Shown piece after piece: positions 46,303 through 56,812 of a stretch of DNA of 64,000 nt. This DNA comes from Pseudoxanthomonas sp. X-1 (GTDB lineage: Bacteria > Pseudomonadota > Gammaproteobacteria > Xanthomonadales > Xanthomonadaceae). The position numbers were made by a program, and so were the translations under genes. The notes under the pieces were generated by a model. That model made no database searches. It saw only the letters and a list, made by a program, of their open reading frames with translations, and was not told the DNA's origin. Location of the stretch: NCBI RefSeq assembly GCF_020042665.1, contig NZ_CP083376.1, positions 124,001 through 188,000 on the forward strand. The letters run 5' to 3'. Each line of letters opens with the position of its first letter. The stretch's first letter is position 1.

Positions 46303-47163
46303 ATGACTGATGCCCCCAAGCCCCGCGCCCGCCGCAAGCCCGCTCCGGCGTCGGCGGCGGCCGAGCGCGGCCTGGCGCGCGAGATCATGCGGCAGATCGA
46401 CGCGGCCCAGGGCGACCCGGACTTCATGACCTCGCTGGCGCGCGGCATGGCGGTGCTGAGCGTGTTCGCCCAGCACGCGCGCGAGGTCACCATGTCGCAG
46501 ATCAGCACCGAGACCGGCATCCCGCGCGCGGCGGTGCGGCGCGCGCTCTACACGCTGGCCAAGCTGGGCTACGTGGGCGAGCACGGCCGCGGCTATGTGC
46601 TGCTGCCGCGCGTGCTGGGCATCGGTGGCGCCTACGTCGCTTCCGCGCCGCTGGCGGTGGCCGCCCAGCCGGTGCTGGACGCGCTGCGCGATGCCGTGCA
46701 CGAGTCCTGCTCGCTGGGCGTGCTCGACGGCGACGACGTGCTGTACGTGGCCCGCGCCGAGACCGTGCGCATCATGTCCATCGGCCTGCGTTCGGGCAGC
46801 CGCCTGCCGGCGTACTGCACCTCGATGGGCCGCATCCTGCTGGCCTCGCTGCCGCCGGACACGCTGGAAGGCTATCTGGAGCGCAATCCGCTGCGCCCGC
46901 GCACCGAGCGCACCATCACCCACCAGGCCGAGCTGCTCGAGGTGCTGGCCAAGGTGCGGCGCGAGGAGCTTTCGCTGACCGACCAGGAGCTGGAGATCGG
47001 CCTGCGTTCGATCGCGGTGCCGGTGCGCAACCGGGCCGGGGCGGTCATCGCGGCGCTCAACATCGGCACGCAGGCGGGCAGGGTGAGTCTGCAGACGATG
47101 CATGCGCAGTTGTTGCCGCCGTTGCGGCAGGCGGCGGCGCGGTTGGGGGCGGTGTTGAGTTAG
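46303..47163 (+). CDS. IclR-family regulator of the pca/qui genes (PcaR/PcaU type)
   Basis: 286 residues. A basic N-terminal tail, then a winged HTH (about residues 45-105: FMTSLARGMAVLSVFAQHAR, MSQISTETGIPRAAVRRALYTL) and the IclR effector domain (SIGLRSGSRLPAYCTSMGRILLA, LNIGTQAGRVSLQTM). The Lys-rich start, size and position match PcaR/PcaU/PobR activators, which respond to beta-ketoadipate or protocatechuate. It probably binds the GTTCG-type sites near pcaI, the qui operon and quiA. Start ATG 46303; the inducer is inferred. Confidence 0.85.
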   Translation: MTDAPKPRARRKPAPASAAAERGLAREIMRQIDAAQGDPDFMTSLARGMAVLSVFAQHAREVTMSQISTETGIPRAAVRRALYTLAKLGYVGEHGRGYVLLPRVLGIGGAYVASAPLAVAAQPVLDALRDAVHESCSLGVLDGDDVLYVARAETVRIMSIGLRSGSRLPAYCTSMGRILLASLPPDTLEGYLERNPLRPRTERTITHQAELLEVLAKVRREELSLTDQELEIGLRSIAVPVRNRAGAVIAALNIGTQAGRVSLQTMHAQLLPPLRQAAARLGAVLS

Positions 47164-47230
47164 GACGCTTGCGCTGGCTTGCGTGCGGGTTGGCCACTTC
47201 GGTGCTTTGCATCGAAGGCAATGGGGGAAG

Positions 47231-47490
47231 GCAACGCGCCTACGGCGCGCCAAGTGCAAAGCTTTCGCGCCTGCGGCGCGACTTCCTTTTGTCTTGTCAA
47301 AAGGAAGCAAAACCGCTTCTCGCCGGGCCCCAAAGAGGGGGTAAAACGCACGCCGACGCTGCGCGTCGGTCCCCTGCGCTCCTCGCCTGATCGGGCACGG
47401 CGCCCAAACTCGCTTCGCTCAGACAGGGCGCCTCTTCGGCCCGATCAGGCTGCGGTGCTCGGCGTGCTTTACGGCTCAGACAGGGAAAGC
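47231..47490 (+). repeat. Interspersed repeat, copy A
   Basis: From GCAACGCGCC to the GGCTCAGACAG end this sequence recurs at 50910-51145 (same strand) and inverted at 50604-50827. Long stretches are identical between A and C, e.g. around GACTTCCTTTTGTCTTGTC. It has inverted sub-repeats and no credible gene; the reading frames through it are alike only because the DNA is repeated. With the microsatellite it fills the gap between the regulator gene and pcaC. Confidence 0.85.
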
Positions 47491-47512
47491 AACTGCAAAA
47501 GCAGAGGCTGAG

Positions 47513-47625
47513 AGCAATCGCAATCGCAATCGCAACCGCAACCGCAACCGCAACCGCAACCGCAACAGCAACAGCAACCGCAACCGCAACCGCAACCGCA
47601 ACAGCGACAGCGACAGCGACAGCGG
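47513..47625. repeat. Hexamer microsatellite (CAAYCG / CAGCGA)
   Basis: About 19 tandem six-base units, changing from CAATCG to CAACCG to CAACAG and GACAGC. It follows repeat copy A, as a similar tract follows copies B and C. No spacer structure, so not CRISPR. Confidence 0.85.
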
Positions 47626-47693
47626 GAGGTGGGGCGGAGGCGGGGACGGGGCCTGGGCGGGGAGCCGGGGCCGAAGCAGTCATTTCAGATCGT

Positions 47694-47721
47694 CATTCCC
47701 GCGAAAGCGGGAATCCAGGGA
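47694..47721. repeat. REP-type hairpin
   Basis: ATTCCCGCGAAAGCGGGAAT followed by CCAGGG; palindromic and of the same family as the hairpin at 3185-3209. The remaining 160 bp to the pcaC stop codon show nothing further. Confidence 0.65.
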
Positions 47722-47882
47722 CTTTGTGCTTCTCGCTCTTGCTTCGCTTTTGATCTGCCCGTGCGGGATCGCGCGAAGAGCGCCATTTCCAACCACCAAG
47801 CGTGATGCGCAGAACGCGTTGGCTCTGGAGGGGGCACGGGTGTCCACTCCAAGAACCGCAGCGGGTCACGCCGGCGAAAAGC

Positions 47883-48275
47883 TCACTCAGCAGATTCAGC
47901 TGCCTGTTCTTCCAGAATCGGCTTGGCCAGGGCGAAGGCATGGTTCGCCGCCGGTACGCCGCAGTAGATCGCGGTCTGCAGCAGCACTTCCTTGATCTCG
48001 TCGGCGCTCACGCCGTTGTTGCGAGCCGCGCGGATGTGCAGCTTGAATTCTTCGTCGTGGCCCAGCGCGACCATCATCGCGATGGTCAGCAGCGAGCGGG
48101 TGTGCCGCGGCAGGCCCTCGCGCGTCCACACCTCGCCCCAGGCGGCGCGGGTGATGAAGTGCTGGAACTCGTGGGTGAAGTCGGTGCGCGCGTCCAGCGA
48201 GCGCTGCACGTGCGCCTCGCCCAGCACGGCCTTGCGCACGGCCAGGCCGGCTTCGTAACGGGCTTGCTCGTCCAT
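47883..48275 (-). CDS. pcaC: 4-carboxymuconolactone decarboxylase
   Basis: 130 residues, the size of stand-alone PcaC. FTHEFQHFITRAAWGEVWTREG and MVALGHDEEFKLHIRAARNNGV are the family's active-site segments. Converts 4-carboxymuconolactone to 3-oxoadipate enol-lactone plus CO2. It follows pcaD by 20 bp as the last gene of pcaBDC. Confidence 0.95.
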   Translation of the reverse strand: MDEQARYEAGLAVRKAVLGEAHVQRSLDARTDFTHEFQHFITRAAWGEVWTREGLPRHTRSLLTIAMMVALGHDEEFKLHIRAARNNGVSADEIKEVLLQTAIYCGVPAANHAFALAKPILEEQAAESAE

Positions 48276-48295
48276 CGTTGGATCCTTCGAGGGCT

Positions 48296-49075
48296 TCAGG
48301 CGGTGAGGAAGTCGCGCAGCGCGGCGGTGAAGGCGGCCGGCGATTCGAGATTGCAGATGTGGCGGCCGGGCACCTGGGCGAAGCGGCCGTCGGCGACGTG
48401 CTCGGCGATGAACTGCAGGTCGGCCGGCGGGCACACCGGGTCGTCGTCGCCGGCGATGGCCAGCAGCGGCACGGCGATGCCGGCCAGGTCGTGGCGGAAG
48501 TCGGCCTGGCCGACCGCGTTGCAGCAGCCGACATAGCCCTCGGGCGAGGTCGCCAGGAAGGTGTCCAGCACCGCGCGCACCTGTTCCTCGTGCGTGTCGG
48601 TGTAGTGCTCGGTGAACCAGCGCATCACCGTGCCCTCGGCCAGCGCCTTGAGGCCTTGCTCGCGCACCTGCGCGATGCGCGTCTCCCAGCTCTCGGCCGT
48701 GCCGATCTTGGCGGCCGTGGCGCAGACCGCCAGCCGCGTCAGCCGGTCGGCGGCGTTGAGGCCCAGCCATTGCCCGGTGAGCCCGCCGATGGACAGCCCG
48801 CAGAAGTGCGTGTGTTCGATCCCCAGCGCGTCCCACAGCGCGACCACGTCGCCGCCGAGCTGGTCGATGGTATAGCGCCCGGCGGGCGCGGTGGACTGGC
48901 CGTGGCCGCGGCGGTCGTAGCGCAGGATGCGGAAGTCGCGCGACAGCTCGGCCACCTGCGGGTCCCACATCGACAGGTCGGTGCCCAGCGAGTTGCAGAA
49001 GGTCAGCCAGGACGCGCCCTCGGCGCCGTCGATGCGGTAGTGCAGGCGATGGGTGGGGAGATCGAGAAACGCCAT
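48296..49075 (-). CDS. pcaD: 3-oxoadipate enol-lactonase
   Basis: 259 residues. Alpha/beta hydrolase with FCNSLGTDLSMWDPQV and RYDRRGHGQS, both typical of PcaD, nucleophile Ser95 in CGLSIGGLTGQ, Asp in AGDDDPVCPP and His in PGRHICNLE. Opens the enol-lactone to 3-oxoadipate. Here pcaC and pcaD are separate genes, not the pcaL fusion found in some bacteria. Confidence 0.95.
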   Translation of the reverse strand: MAFLDLPTHRLHYRIDGAEGASWLTFCNSLGTDLSMWDPQVAELSRDFRILRYDRRGHGQSTAPAGRYTIDQLGGDVVALWDALGIEHTHFCGLSIGGLTGQWLGLNAADRLTRLAVCATAAKIGTAESWETRIAQVREQGLKALAEGTVMRWFTEHYTDTHEEQVRAVLDTFLATSPEGYVGCCNAVGQADFRHDLAGIAVPLLAIAGDDDPVCPPADLQFIAEHVADGRFAQVPGRHICNLESPAAFTAALRDFLTA

Positions 49076-49101
49076 GGTGAGGCTCCGTCGCGGGAAAGGG
49101 A

Positions 49102-50439
49102 TCAGTCGGCCGCGAGCACGCGGTCGATCCAGGTGTCGCTCATGCCGCGCCAGCTGTCGGCGGCGAACAGCGCATCGAGGCGCGCGGCATCGAGCACGGT
49201 GTTGACCTGCGCATCTTCGGCCAGCACCTCGCGCAGGTGGCGCTGCTCGCCGACCGCGCGCTTGGCGGCGGCCTCGACCAGCGCATGGGCGGCGGACTTG
49301 CCGAGCGTGGCGGCCAGCGCGACCGACACCGCCTCGGCGTAGAGCAGGCCGCCGAAGCTGTCCAGATGCGCGGCCATGCGCGTGCGGTCCAGCTGCAAGC
49401 CATCGAGCACCACGGTCATCTGCGCCAGGCTGCCGGCGGTGAGGCGGACGAGTTCGGGCAGCGTCTCCCATTCGGCATGCCACTGGCCGGGCGCGCGCTC
49501 GTGCGGCTGGCTCATGGCGGCGAACAGCGTGGACACCAGTGCCGGCACGCGCGTGGCCGCGGCGATGGCCGCCACGCAGCCGACCGGGTTGCGCTTGTGC
49601 GGCATCGCCGAGGAGCCGCCCTTGCCGGCGCCGCTGGGTTCGAAGGCTTCGCCGACCTCGGACTGCATCAGCAGCACGATATCGGTGGCGAGCTTGCCCA
49701 GCGCGCCGGCCAGCAGCGCGAAGGCGGTGCCGACCTCGACGATGCGGTCGCGCGCGGTGTGCCAGGGCAGGGCGGGCAGCGGCAGCTCCAGTTCCCGGGC
49801 GAGCGCCTGGGCCACCTCCAGGCCGCGGTCCTCGAGCGAGGCCAGCGTGCCGGCGGCGCCGCCGAACTGCAGCACCAGCGCGTCGGCGCGCAGGGCCTGC
49901 AGGCGTCGTTGCGCGCGTTGCAGCGCATCGAGCCAACCGGCGGCCTTCAACCCGAAGGTGACCGGCACGGCCTGCTGCAGCAGGGTGCGGCCGGGCAGGC
50001 CGGTGTCGCGCTCGGCCTGCGCCAGCGTGCGCAGGATCGCGCACAGCCGGTCGAGCTTGGGCGTGAGCGCGTCGAGCGCCTGGCGCAGCTGCAGCACGGT
50101 GCCGGTGTCGATCACGTCCTGGCTGGTGGCGCCCCAGTGGACCCAGCGCGCCGCGTCCTCGTCGCGCGCCTTGACCTTGGCGGTGAGCGCCTTGACCAGC
50201 GGGATGGCGGGATTGCCGGCCAGCGCGGTGGCCGCGCCCAGTGCATCCAGATCGAAGTCATCGGCCCGGCAGGCCTCGGTGATCGGGCCGACGGCGCTGT
50301 CGGGAATCACGCCGCAGCGCGCCTCTGCACGGGCGAGCGCGGCCTCGAAGTCGAGCATGCCTTGCAGCCGTGCGCGGTCATCGAACAGGGTGTCGATGTC
50401 GGGATCGCCGAACAGGGGGGCGAGCAGGCGGGAAGTCAT
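49102..50439 (-). CDS. pcaB: 3-carboxy-cis,cis-muconate cycloisomerase
   Basis: 445 residues of the fumarase/aspartase superfamily. The signature GKGGSSAMPHKRNPVG is present, as are HWGATSQDVIDT and the N-terminal LLAPLFGDPDID typical of PcaB. Lactonises the ring-cleavage product of protocatechuate. First gene of pcaBDC; its 5' side is occupied by repeat copies B and C, so its promoter lies in or beyond them. Confidence 0.95.
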   Translation of the reverse strand: MTSRLLAPLFGDPDIDTLFDDRARLQGMLDFEAALARAEARCGVIPDSAVGPITEACRADDFDLDALGAATALAGNPAIPLVKALTAKVKARDEDAARWVHWGATSQDVIDTGTVLQLRQALDALTPKLDRLCAILRTLAQAERDTGLPGRTLLQQAVPVTFGLKAAGWLDALQRAQRRLQALRADALVLQFGGAAGTLASLEDRGLEVAQALARELELPLPALPWHTARDRIVEVGTAFALLAGALGKLATDIVLLMQSEVGEAFEPSGAGKGGSSAMPHKRNPVGCVAAIAAATRVPALVSTLFAAMSQPHERAPGQWHAEWETLPELVRLTAGSLAQMTVVLDGLQLDRTRMAAHLDSFGGLLYAEAVSVALAATLGKSAAHALVEAAAKRAVGEQRHLREVLAEDAQVNTVLDAARLDALFAADSWRGMSDTWIDRVLAAD

Positions 50440-50514
50440 CGAGGCGGGTCTTCGGTGTGAGGCTTGATGGGATTATGGTGGGCTGATGGCAGGAAGGATG
50501 ACGTCAAACCGCAT

Positions 50515-50598
<84 letters not shown>

Positions 50599-50603
50599 CT
50601 TCG

Positions 50604-50827
50604 CTTTTTGTCTGAGCCGTAAAGCGAGCCGAGCATCGCAGGAAGACGGGGCCGAAGAGTCGCCCTGTTTGAGCGAAGCGAGTTTGGGCGACGTGCCCCG
50701 TCTTCCGAGAAGCGCAGGGGACCGCCGCGTAGCGGCGGCTCGCGTCCCGGCGAGAAGCGGTTTTGGCTACTTTTGACAAGACAAAAGTAGCTCGCGCGGC
50801 GAAGCCGTGCGAAAGCTTTGCTTTTAG
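50604..50827 (-). repeat. Interspersed repeat, copy B (inverted)
   Basis: Reverse-oriented copy of the element at 47231-47490: it runs from the GTCTGAGCCGTAAAGC end to GCGAAAGCTTTGC. Only about 80 bp separate it from copy C, so B and C form a large inverted pair able to form a cruciform. Confidence 0.8.
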
Positions 50828-50909
50828 AAGCGCCTGCATGGAACTCAAGTCTTGCTTGCAAATTAAACCAAAGTCTGGATAAGGACTGGCGCGGCACTGA
50901 TAGGGCGGA

Positions 50910-51145
50910 AGCAACGCGCCTGCGGCGCGCCAAGTGCAAAGCTTTCGCGCCTGCGGCGCGACTTCCTTTTGTCTTGTCAAAAGGAAGCAAAACCGCTTCT
51001 CGCCGGGACGCACGCCGACGCTGCGCGTCGGTCCCCTGCGCTCCTCGCGAATCAGGGCACGGCGCCCAAACTCGCTTCGCTCAAACAGGGCGCCTCTTCG
51101 GCCCTGCTTCGCTGCGGTGCTCGGCGTGCTTTACGGCTCAGACAG
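50910..51145 (+). repeat. Interspersed repeat, copy C
   Basis: Direct copy of the element at 47231-47490. The start GCAACGCGCC(T)GCGGCGCGCC and the end CGGCTCAGACAG agree, with a few indels (the CCCCAAAGAGGGGG stretch of copy A is missing). Copies A and C flank pcaCDB as direct repeats. Confidence 0.85.
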
Positions 51146-51147
51146 AA

Positions 51148-51230
51148 GAGCAACAGCGGAACAGCAACAGCAGAACAGCAACAGCAGAACAGCAACAGCA
51201 GAACAGCAACAGCAACAGCCAAATCAACCG
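51148..51230. repeat. Microsatellite (CAACAG / CAGAACAG)
   Basis: Tandem AACAGC and AGAACAGC units directly after repeat copy C and 33 bp before the pcaG stop codon. Confidence 0.8.
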
Positions 51231-51262
51231 CAGCCGCTAATGCAAAGAGCGAAAAGCGGCGC

Positions 51263-51826
51263 TCAGTAGCTGAAGAACACCGTCTCGCGCTCGCCCTGCA
51301 TCTTCACATCCCACGCGTACTGCCCCGGCGCCGTCTGCCGCGCGACCAGCGTCTCGCGGCGCGCTTCCGGCACCAGCGCCAGGATGCCGTCCTCGCCATT
51401 GCTGGGCTCATCGGAGAAGTAGATGCGCGTCGGCGCCGCCTTGAGCAGCCCGCGCATGAACACCAGCGCCACCAGGTGCGGCGCCTGCGCGACCCCCTTC
51501 AGTCCCGGCACGCGGCCCGGCTTGATGGTGCTGAAGGAGAAGCGCCCCTGCGCGTCGGTCGGCACGCGGCCCCAGCCGTGGAACGCCGGGTCGTGCGCGT
51601 CGCGACGCGGGTCCTCGGCGTGGTCGTAGATGCCGTTAGCATCGGCCTGCCACAGTTCCAGCACCGCGTCGCTGACCGGATTGCCAAGGCCGTCGAACAC
51701 GGTGCCGGTGACGGTGATGCGTTCGCCCTTCGCCGCGGGTGGGGCGATCTGCGTGTGGTAGAGCGGCTCCAGCCCCAGACGGTAGTAGGGGCCGACGGTC
51801 TGCCACGGGGTCGATTGAAGGCTCAT
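51263..51826 (-). CDS. pcaG: Protocatechuate 3,4-dioxygenase alpha subunit
   Basis: 187 residues. SLQSTPWQTVGPYYRLGL at the N-terminus and AVLELWQADANGIY, FHGWGRVPTDAQGRFSF in the core are the alpha-chain pattern; the iron ligands of the beta chain are absent, as expected. Pairs with PcaH in the (alpha-beta-Fe)n complex. Start 3 bp after pcaH. Confidence 0.95.
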   Translation of the reverse strand: MSLQSTPWQTVGPYYRLGLEPLYHTQIAPPAAKGERITVTGTVFDGLGNPVSDAVLELWQADANGIYDHAEDPRRDAHDPAFHGWGRVPTDAQGRFSFSTIKPGRVPGLKGVAQAPHLVALVFMRGLLKAAPTRIYFSDEPSNGEDGILALVPEARRETLVARQTAPGQYAWDVKMQGERETVFFSY

Positions 51827-51829
51827 GCG

Positions 51830-52546
51830 TTACTCCCAAACGGTCTGCTTGCGGCCGCGCAGCACGATGTCGAAGCGATAGCCCAGCGCGTACTCGTTCT
51901 GCGTGGTCTCCCAGTCGAAGGCCGAGACCATGCGCGCCTTGGCCTGCGGGTCGGGCACGCAGTTGTAGATCGGGTCGAACGCCAGCAGCGGATCGCCCGG
52001 GAAGTACATCTGCGTGACCAGGCGCTGGCCGATGCCCGCGCCATGCAGCGAGAAGTGGATATGCGCCGGGCGCCAGGCGTTGTAGTGGTTGCGCCACGGG
52101 TAGGCGCCGGGCTTGACCGTCTTGAAGCGGTAGTGGCCGTGCGCGTCGGTCAGGACCTGGCCGGTGCCCTTGAAGTTGGGATCCAGCGGCGCGTCGTGCT
52201 GGTCGCCGGCGTGCAGGTAGCGGCCGGCGGCGTTGCACTGCCAGACCTCGACCACGGTGTTGCGCACCGGCCTGCCGTTCTCGTCCAGCACGCGGCCGGA
52301 GACGATGATGCGCTCGCCCAGCGGCTCGCCCGCAAAGCCGGCGGTCAGGTCGGCCGCATGCTCGCCCAGGGTGAGGCGGTCCAGCGTGGGGCCGGTGACT
52401 TCCGACAGCGTCACCGGGATGGCGATGGGGTCGCTGCCCACGCCGCGCAGCACGGTGGAGGCGTAGGGCGGATGGATGTAAGGCGGCTGGCTGCCCGGGT
52501 AGGGCTTGCGATAGCCGGCCAGGGAATCGGAAGGGGATTGGCTCAT
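51830..52546 (-). CDS. pcaH: Protocatechuate 3,4-dioxygenase beta subunit
   Basis: 238 residues from [11 protein letters not shown]. Non-haem Fe(III) ligands are visible: Tyr110 (NAAGRY), Tyr149 (GAYPWRN), His162 and His164 (PAHIHF). Opens the protocatechuate ring between the hydroxyls to 3-carboxy-cis,cis-muconate. Lies 61 bp after pcaF, directly before pcaG. Confidence 0.96.
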   Translation of the reverse strand: MSQSPSDSLAGYRKPYPGSQPPYIHPPYASTVLRGVGSDPIAIPVTLSEVTGPTLDRLTLGEHAADLTAGFAGEPLGERIIVSGRVLDENGRPVRNTVVEVWQCNAAGRYLHAGDQHDAPLDPNFKGTGQVLTDAHGHYRFKTVKPGAYPWRNHYNAWRPAHIHFSLHGAGIGQRLVTQMYFPGDPLLAFDPIYNCVPDPQAKARMVSAFDWETTQNEYALGYRFDIVLRGRKQTVWE

Positions 52547-52607
52547 CTTGCTTCTCCGTCTGGCCCGGTCAGGGCCCGGGCCACAGTGCTTCAGGACAGC
52601 GTGCGCG

Positions 52608-53816
<1,209 letters not shown>

Positions 53817-53829
53817 GCGCTTGCTCCGT

Positions 53830-54474
53830 TCAGTGCGCCAGCGTCAGACCAGTCAGGCGCTGCAGTTCCTCGATGGACAGGCCATCGACCCGCTCGACCA
53901 CGCGTGCCCCGTCGGGGCCGAGGTCGAACACGCCCAGGTCGCTGTAGACCCGGCTGACGCAGCGCAGGCCGGTCAGCGGATAGCTGCATTCGGCGACCAG
54001 CTTGCTCTCGCCGGTCTTGGTCAGCAGATCCATCATCACGTAGGTCTGCTTGGCGCCGATGGCCAGGTCCATCGCGCCGCCGACGGCGGGGATGGCGTCG
54101 GGCGCGCCGGTGCTCCAGTTGGCCAGATCGCCATGCTGGGAGACCTGGAAGGCGCCCAGCACGCAGATGTCCAGGTGGCCGCCGCGCATCATCGCGAACG
54201 AATCGGCGTGGTGGAAATAGCAGCCGCCGGTCAGCAGCGTCACCGGCTGCTTGCCGGCGTTGATCAGGTCGGGATCCTCCTGGCCCGGCGCGGGCGCCGG
54301 GCCCATGCCGAGCAGGCCGTTCTCGCTCTGCAGGAAGATCTCCTTGTCGGCCGGCAGGTAGTTGGCCACCTGCGTGGGCAGGCCGATGCCCAGGTTCACG
54401 TAGGCGCCCTCGGGGATGTCGCGCGCCACGCGCGCGGCCATCTGTTCGCGGGTCATGCGCTGGTAACCGCTCAT
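53830..54474 (-). CDS. pcaJ: 3-oxoadipate CoA-transferase subunit B
   Basis: 214 residues. The catalytic glutamate lies in [14 protein letters not shown], the family I CoA-transferase SENG motif. [21 protein letters not shown] is the usual start. Moves CoA from succinyl-CoA to 3-oxoadipate together with PcaI. Overlaps pcaI by 4 bases. Confidence 0.95.
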   Translation of the reverse strand: MSGYQRMTREQMAARVARDIPEGAYVNLGIGLPTQVANYLPADKEIFLQSENGLLGMGPAPAPGQEDPDLINAGKQPVTLLTGGCYFHHADSFAMMRGGHLDICVLGAFQVSQHGDLANWSTGAPDAIPAVGGAMDLAIGAKQTYVMMDLLTKTGESKLVAECSYPLTGLRCVSRVYSDLGVFDLGPDGARVVERVDGLSIEELQRLTGLTLAH

Positions 54475-55151
54475 GCGCGGGCCTCCTGGTGGCCGACCGC
54501 GACCACGCGCTGGACGAAGATGCCGGGGGTGACCACGGCCTCGGGATCGAGCCCGCCGAGTTCCACCACCTCATGGACCTGGGCGATGGTGCACTTGGCC
54601 GCCATCGCCATCAGCGGGCCGAAGTTGCGCGCGGTCTTGCGGTAGACCAGGTTGCCCCAGCGATCGCCGCGGTGGGCCTTGATCAGCGCGACGTCGGCGT
54701 GGATCGGGTACTCGAGCACGTAGTGCCTGCCGTCGATCTCGCGCGTTTCCTTGCCCTGCGCCAGTTCGGTGCCGTAGCCGGTCGGGGTGAAAATGGCGCC
54801 CAGGCCGTTGCCGGCGGCGTGGATGCGCGCGGCCAGGTTGCCCTGCGGCACCAGCTCCAGCTCGATCTCACCGGCGCGGTAGGCCGCGTCGAAATGCTGC
54901 GAGTCGCTCTGCCGCGGGAACGAGCACACGATCTTGCGCACGCGCTTGTGCTTGATCAGCGCGGCCAGGCCGGTCTCGCCGTTGCCGGCGTTGTTGTTGA
55001 CGATGGTCAGCTCGCGCGCGCCGTGTTCGATCAGCGCCTCGATCAGCGCGTCGGGCATGCCGGCCGTGCCGAAGCCGCCGATCATCACCGTGGCGCCGTC
55101 GCGGATGTCGGCCACCGCCGCCGCGCACGAGGGCAGGGTCTTGTCGATCAT
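54471..55151 (-). CDS. pcaI: 3-oxoadipate CoA-transferase subunit A
   Basis: 226 residues from MIDKTLPSCAAAVADI. The CoA-binding segment TVMIGGFGTAGMPDALIEAL and the NNNAGNGETGLAALI loop are typical of the A subunit. First gene of pcaIJFHG; the 226 bp upstream contain PcaR-box-like sites. Confidence 0.95.
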   Translation of the reverse strand: MIDKTLPSCAAAVADIRDGATVMIGGFGTAGMPDALIEALIEHGARELTIVNNNAGNGETGLAALIKHKRVRKIVCSFPRQSDSQHFDAAYRAGEIELELVPQGNLAARIHAAGNGLGAIFTPTGYGTELAQGKETREIDGRHYVLEYPIHADVALIKAHRGDRWGNLVYRKTARNFGPLMAMAAKCTIAQVHEVVELGGLDPEAVVTPGIFVQRVVAVGHQEARA

Positions 55152-55286
55152 GGCATCACCGCGCGGTCGCAGGCCGCGCGCGCCTGGGCAATCAGGGACA
55201 TCGAAGTCGCATCCTCTCGCTTGGACAGTCCGCGCGCGCAAGCCGCGCGGGACGCCAAGGTGGACCGCGCGAAAAATCGCGTCAAT

Positions 55287-55318
55287 CCGAATATCGGTTT
55301 TAAGTTCGTTATTCGCAC
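55287..55318. promoter_or_regulatory. PcaR/IclR-type operator upstream of pcaI
   Basis: GTTCGTTATTCGCAC (55304-55318) agrees at 13 of 15 bases with the P. putida PcaR box as recalled. Next to it lies the palindrome CCGAATATCGG (55287-55297). On the pcaI-coding strand a TTGACG (-35-like, 55285-55280) follows immediately, placing the sites over or just upstream of the promoter. Confidence 0.6.
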
Positions 55319-55377
55319 AAACTGGACCAAAGTCGAATCCCTCGGCGCGGCCGGCATGCGCGCGCCCACCACTGCCT

Positions 55378-56685
55378 TCAGCGCGCGGGCTGCAGGCGCA
55401 TCGTCAGCACCGCGGCGATGGCCACCAGCAGCGGCAGGGCCAGGACGTAGTACAGATTGGCCGGCTGCCAGCCCGCGTCGACCAGCACGCCGACGGTCAT
55501 CGGCGAGAGGATCGCGCCGACGCGGCCGATGCCGATCGCCCAGCCCAGGCCGGTGGTGCGCACGCTCGGCGCGAACACGATCGGCGCCACCGCGTACAGG
55601 CCGGCCATCGAGCCGAACAGCGCCGCGCCGATCACGAAGGCCACCGGGAAGGCCAGCTGCAGCTGCGTGCCCAGCGAGGCGAACACCGCCATGCCCAGCG
55701 CGGCGATCAGGAAGCTGGTGGCGGTCAGCCGCGGCAGGGCGAAGCGCGCGGCCAGCCAGCCGAACAGGGCCCCGCCGATGATGCCGCCCAGGTTCAGCAG
55801 CACCCCGCCGGTGACGCCCTGCTCGGCCGACAGCCCGGCCTGCACCAGCAGCTTGGGCGTCCAGCTCAGCACGAAGTAGAAGGCGAACATGTGCATGAAG
55901 AAGGCCAGCGCGATCAGCACGCTGTTGCGGCGCAGGCCCGGGGTGAACAGCGCCGCATAGCCCGCCTTTTCCGGGACCGGCGGGGGCGGCGGCAGCGCGT
56001 CCAGCCTGGGGGCGCGCATGCGCGCCAGCAGCGCGTTGAGCCGGGCCAGCGCGTCGGGCGGGCGCCGGCTGAGCAGGAAGTCCAGCGACTCGGGCAGTAG
56101 CGCCAGCACCACCGGGATGCACAGCAACGAGGCCAGCGCGCCGAAGAAGAAGGTCGCGTGCCAGCCCCAGCGCTCCAGCAGCACCGCGGCGATCAGGCCG
56201 CCCAGCGTGGCGCCGATGGGATAGCCGGTGGCCTGCAGCGCGACCGCGGTGCTGCGCCACTTGGGGCTGGCATACTCGGCGGTGATCACGCCCACGCCGG
56301 CGAGCATGCCGCCGATGCCCAGGCCGGTGAACACGCGCAGCCCGGCCAGCTGCCAGGCGTTGCGCGCCAGGCCTGACAGCGCCATGCCCACGGTCAGGAT
56401 CACCAGGCACCACAGGATCATCGCGCGCCGGCCGTAGCGGTCGGCCAGCGGCGCCAGCACCAGCGAGCCGGCGGCCATGCCGACCAGGCCGGCGCTGAGC
56501 ATCAGCCCGAGTTCCTTGCCGCTCAGGCCCCAGTCGGCCGAGACGTGCGGCGCGGCGAAGGCCATCACCATCACGTCGAAGCCATCGAGCATGTTGAGCA
56601 GCACGCAGATGGCGATGGCCAGCCACTGGAACGGGCTCATCGACTGCAGCGTGAGCGGGGCGTTGGGGGCTGTGGCGTGGGCCAT
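55378..56685 (-). CDS. pcaK: Aromatic acid:H+ symporter (PcaK type, MFS)
   Basis: 435 residues from MAHATAPNAPLTLQ, about 12 helices. AICVLLNMLDGFDVMVMAFAAP (DGFD motif), LADRYGRRAMILWCL and RVFTGLGIGGMLAG are the AAHS-family signatures of PcaK/BenK. It probably imports protocatechuate made in the periplasm by the qui enzymes encoded just upstream. Last gene before the pcaI promoter; 127 bp after quiB, probably the same transcript. Confidence 0.87.
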   Translation of the reverse strand: MAHATAPNAPLTLQSMSPFQWLAIAICVLLNMLDGFDVMVMAFAAPHVSADWGLSGKELGLMLSAGLVGMAAGSLVLAPLADRYGRRAMILWCLVILTVGMALSGLARNAWQLAGLRVFTGLGIGGMLAGVGVITAEYASPKWRSTAVALQATGYPIGATLGGLIAAVLLERWGWHATFFFGALASLLCIPVVLALLPESLDFLLSRRPPDALARLNALLARMRAPRLDALPPPPPVPEKAGYAALFTPGLRRNSVLIALAFFMHMFAFYFVLSWTPKLLVQAGLSAEQGVTGGVLLNLGGIIGGALFGWLAARFALPRLTATSFLIAALGMAVFASLGTQLQLAFPVAFVIGAALFGSMAGLYAVAPIVFAPSVRTTGLGWAIGIGRVGAILSPMTVGVLVDAGWQPANLYYVLALPLLVAIAAVLTMRLQPAR

Positions 56686-56812
56686 GGCGACTCCTTCAAT
56701 CGGACTGGCCGACGCGGCGCCGATAGCGCAGCGCTCGCGTCGAGGACGACCTTGCTCGCACACGGACGCGCATCAACGCCGCATGCGGCGGTCACGGGCG
56801 CCGTGGGCAGCG

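Noticed and set aside
47169..47511. Small proteins such as those reading SFLLSCQKEAKPLLAG in the repeat regions
   Set aside because: The same reading frames occur at 50969 and elsewhere only because the DNA itself is repeated; no ribosome-binding sites or codon bias.
47513..47625. CRISPR array
   Set aside because: Perfect or near-perfect six-base tandem units with no unique spacers and no cas genes nearby.
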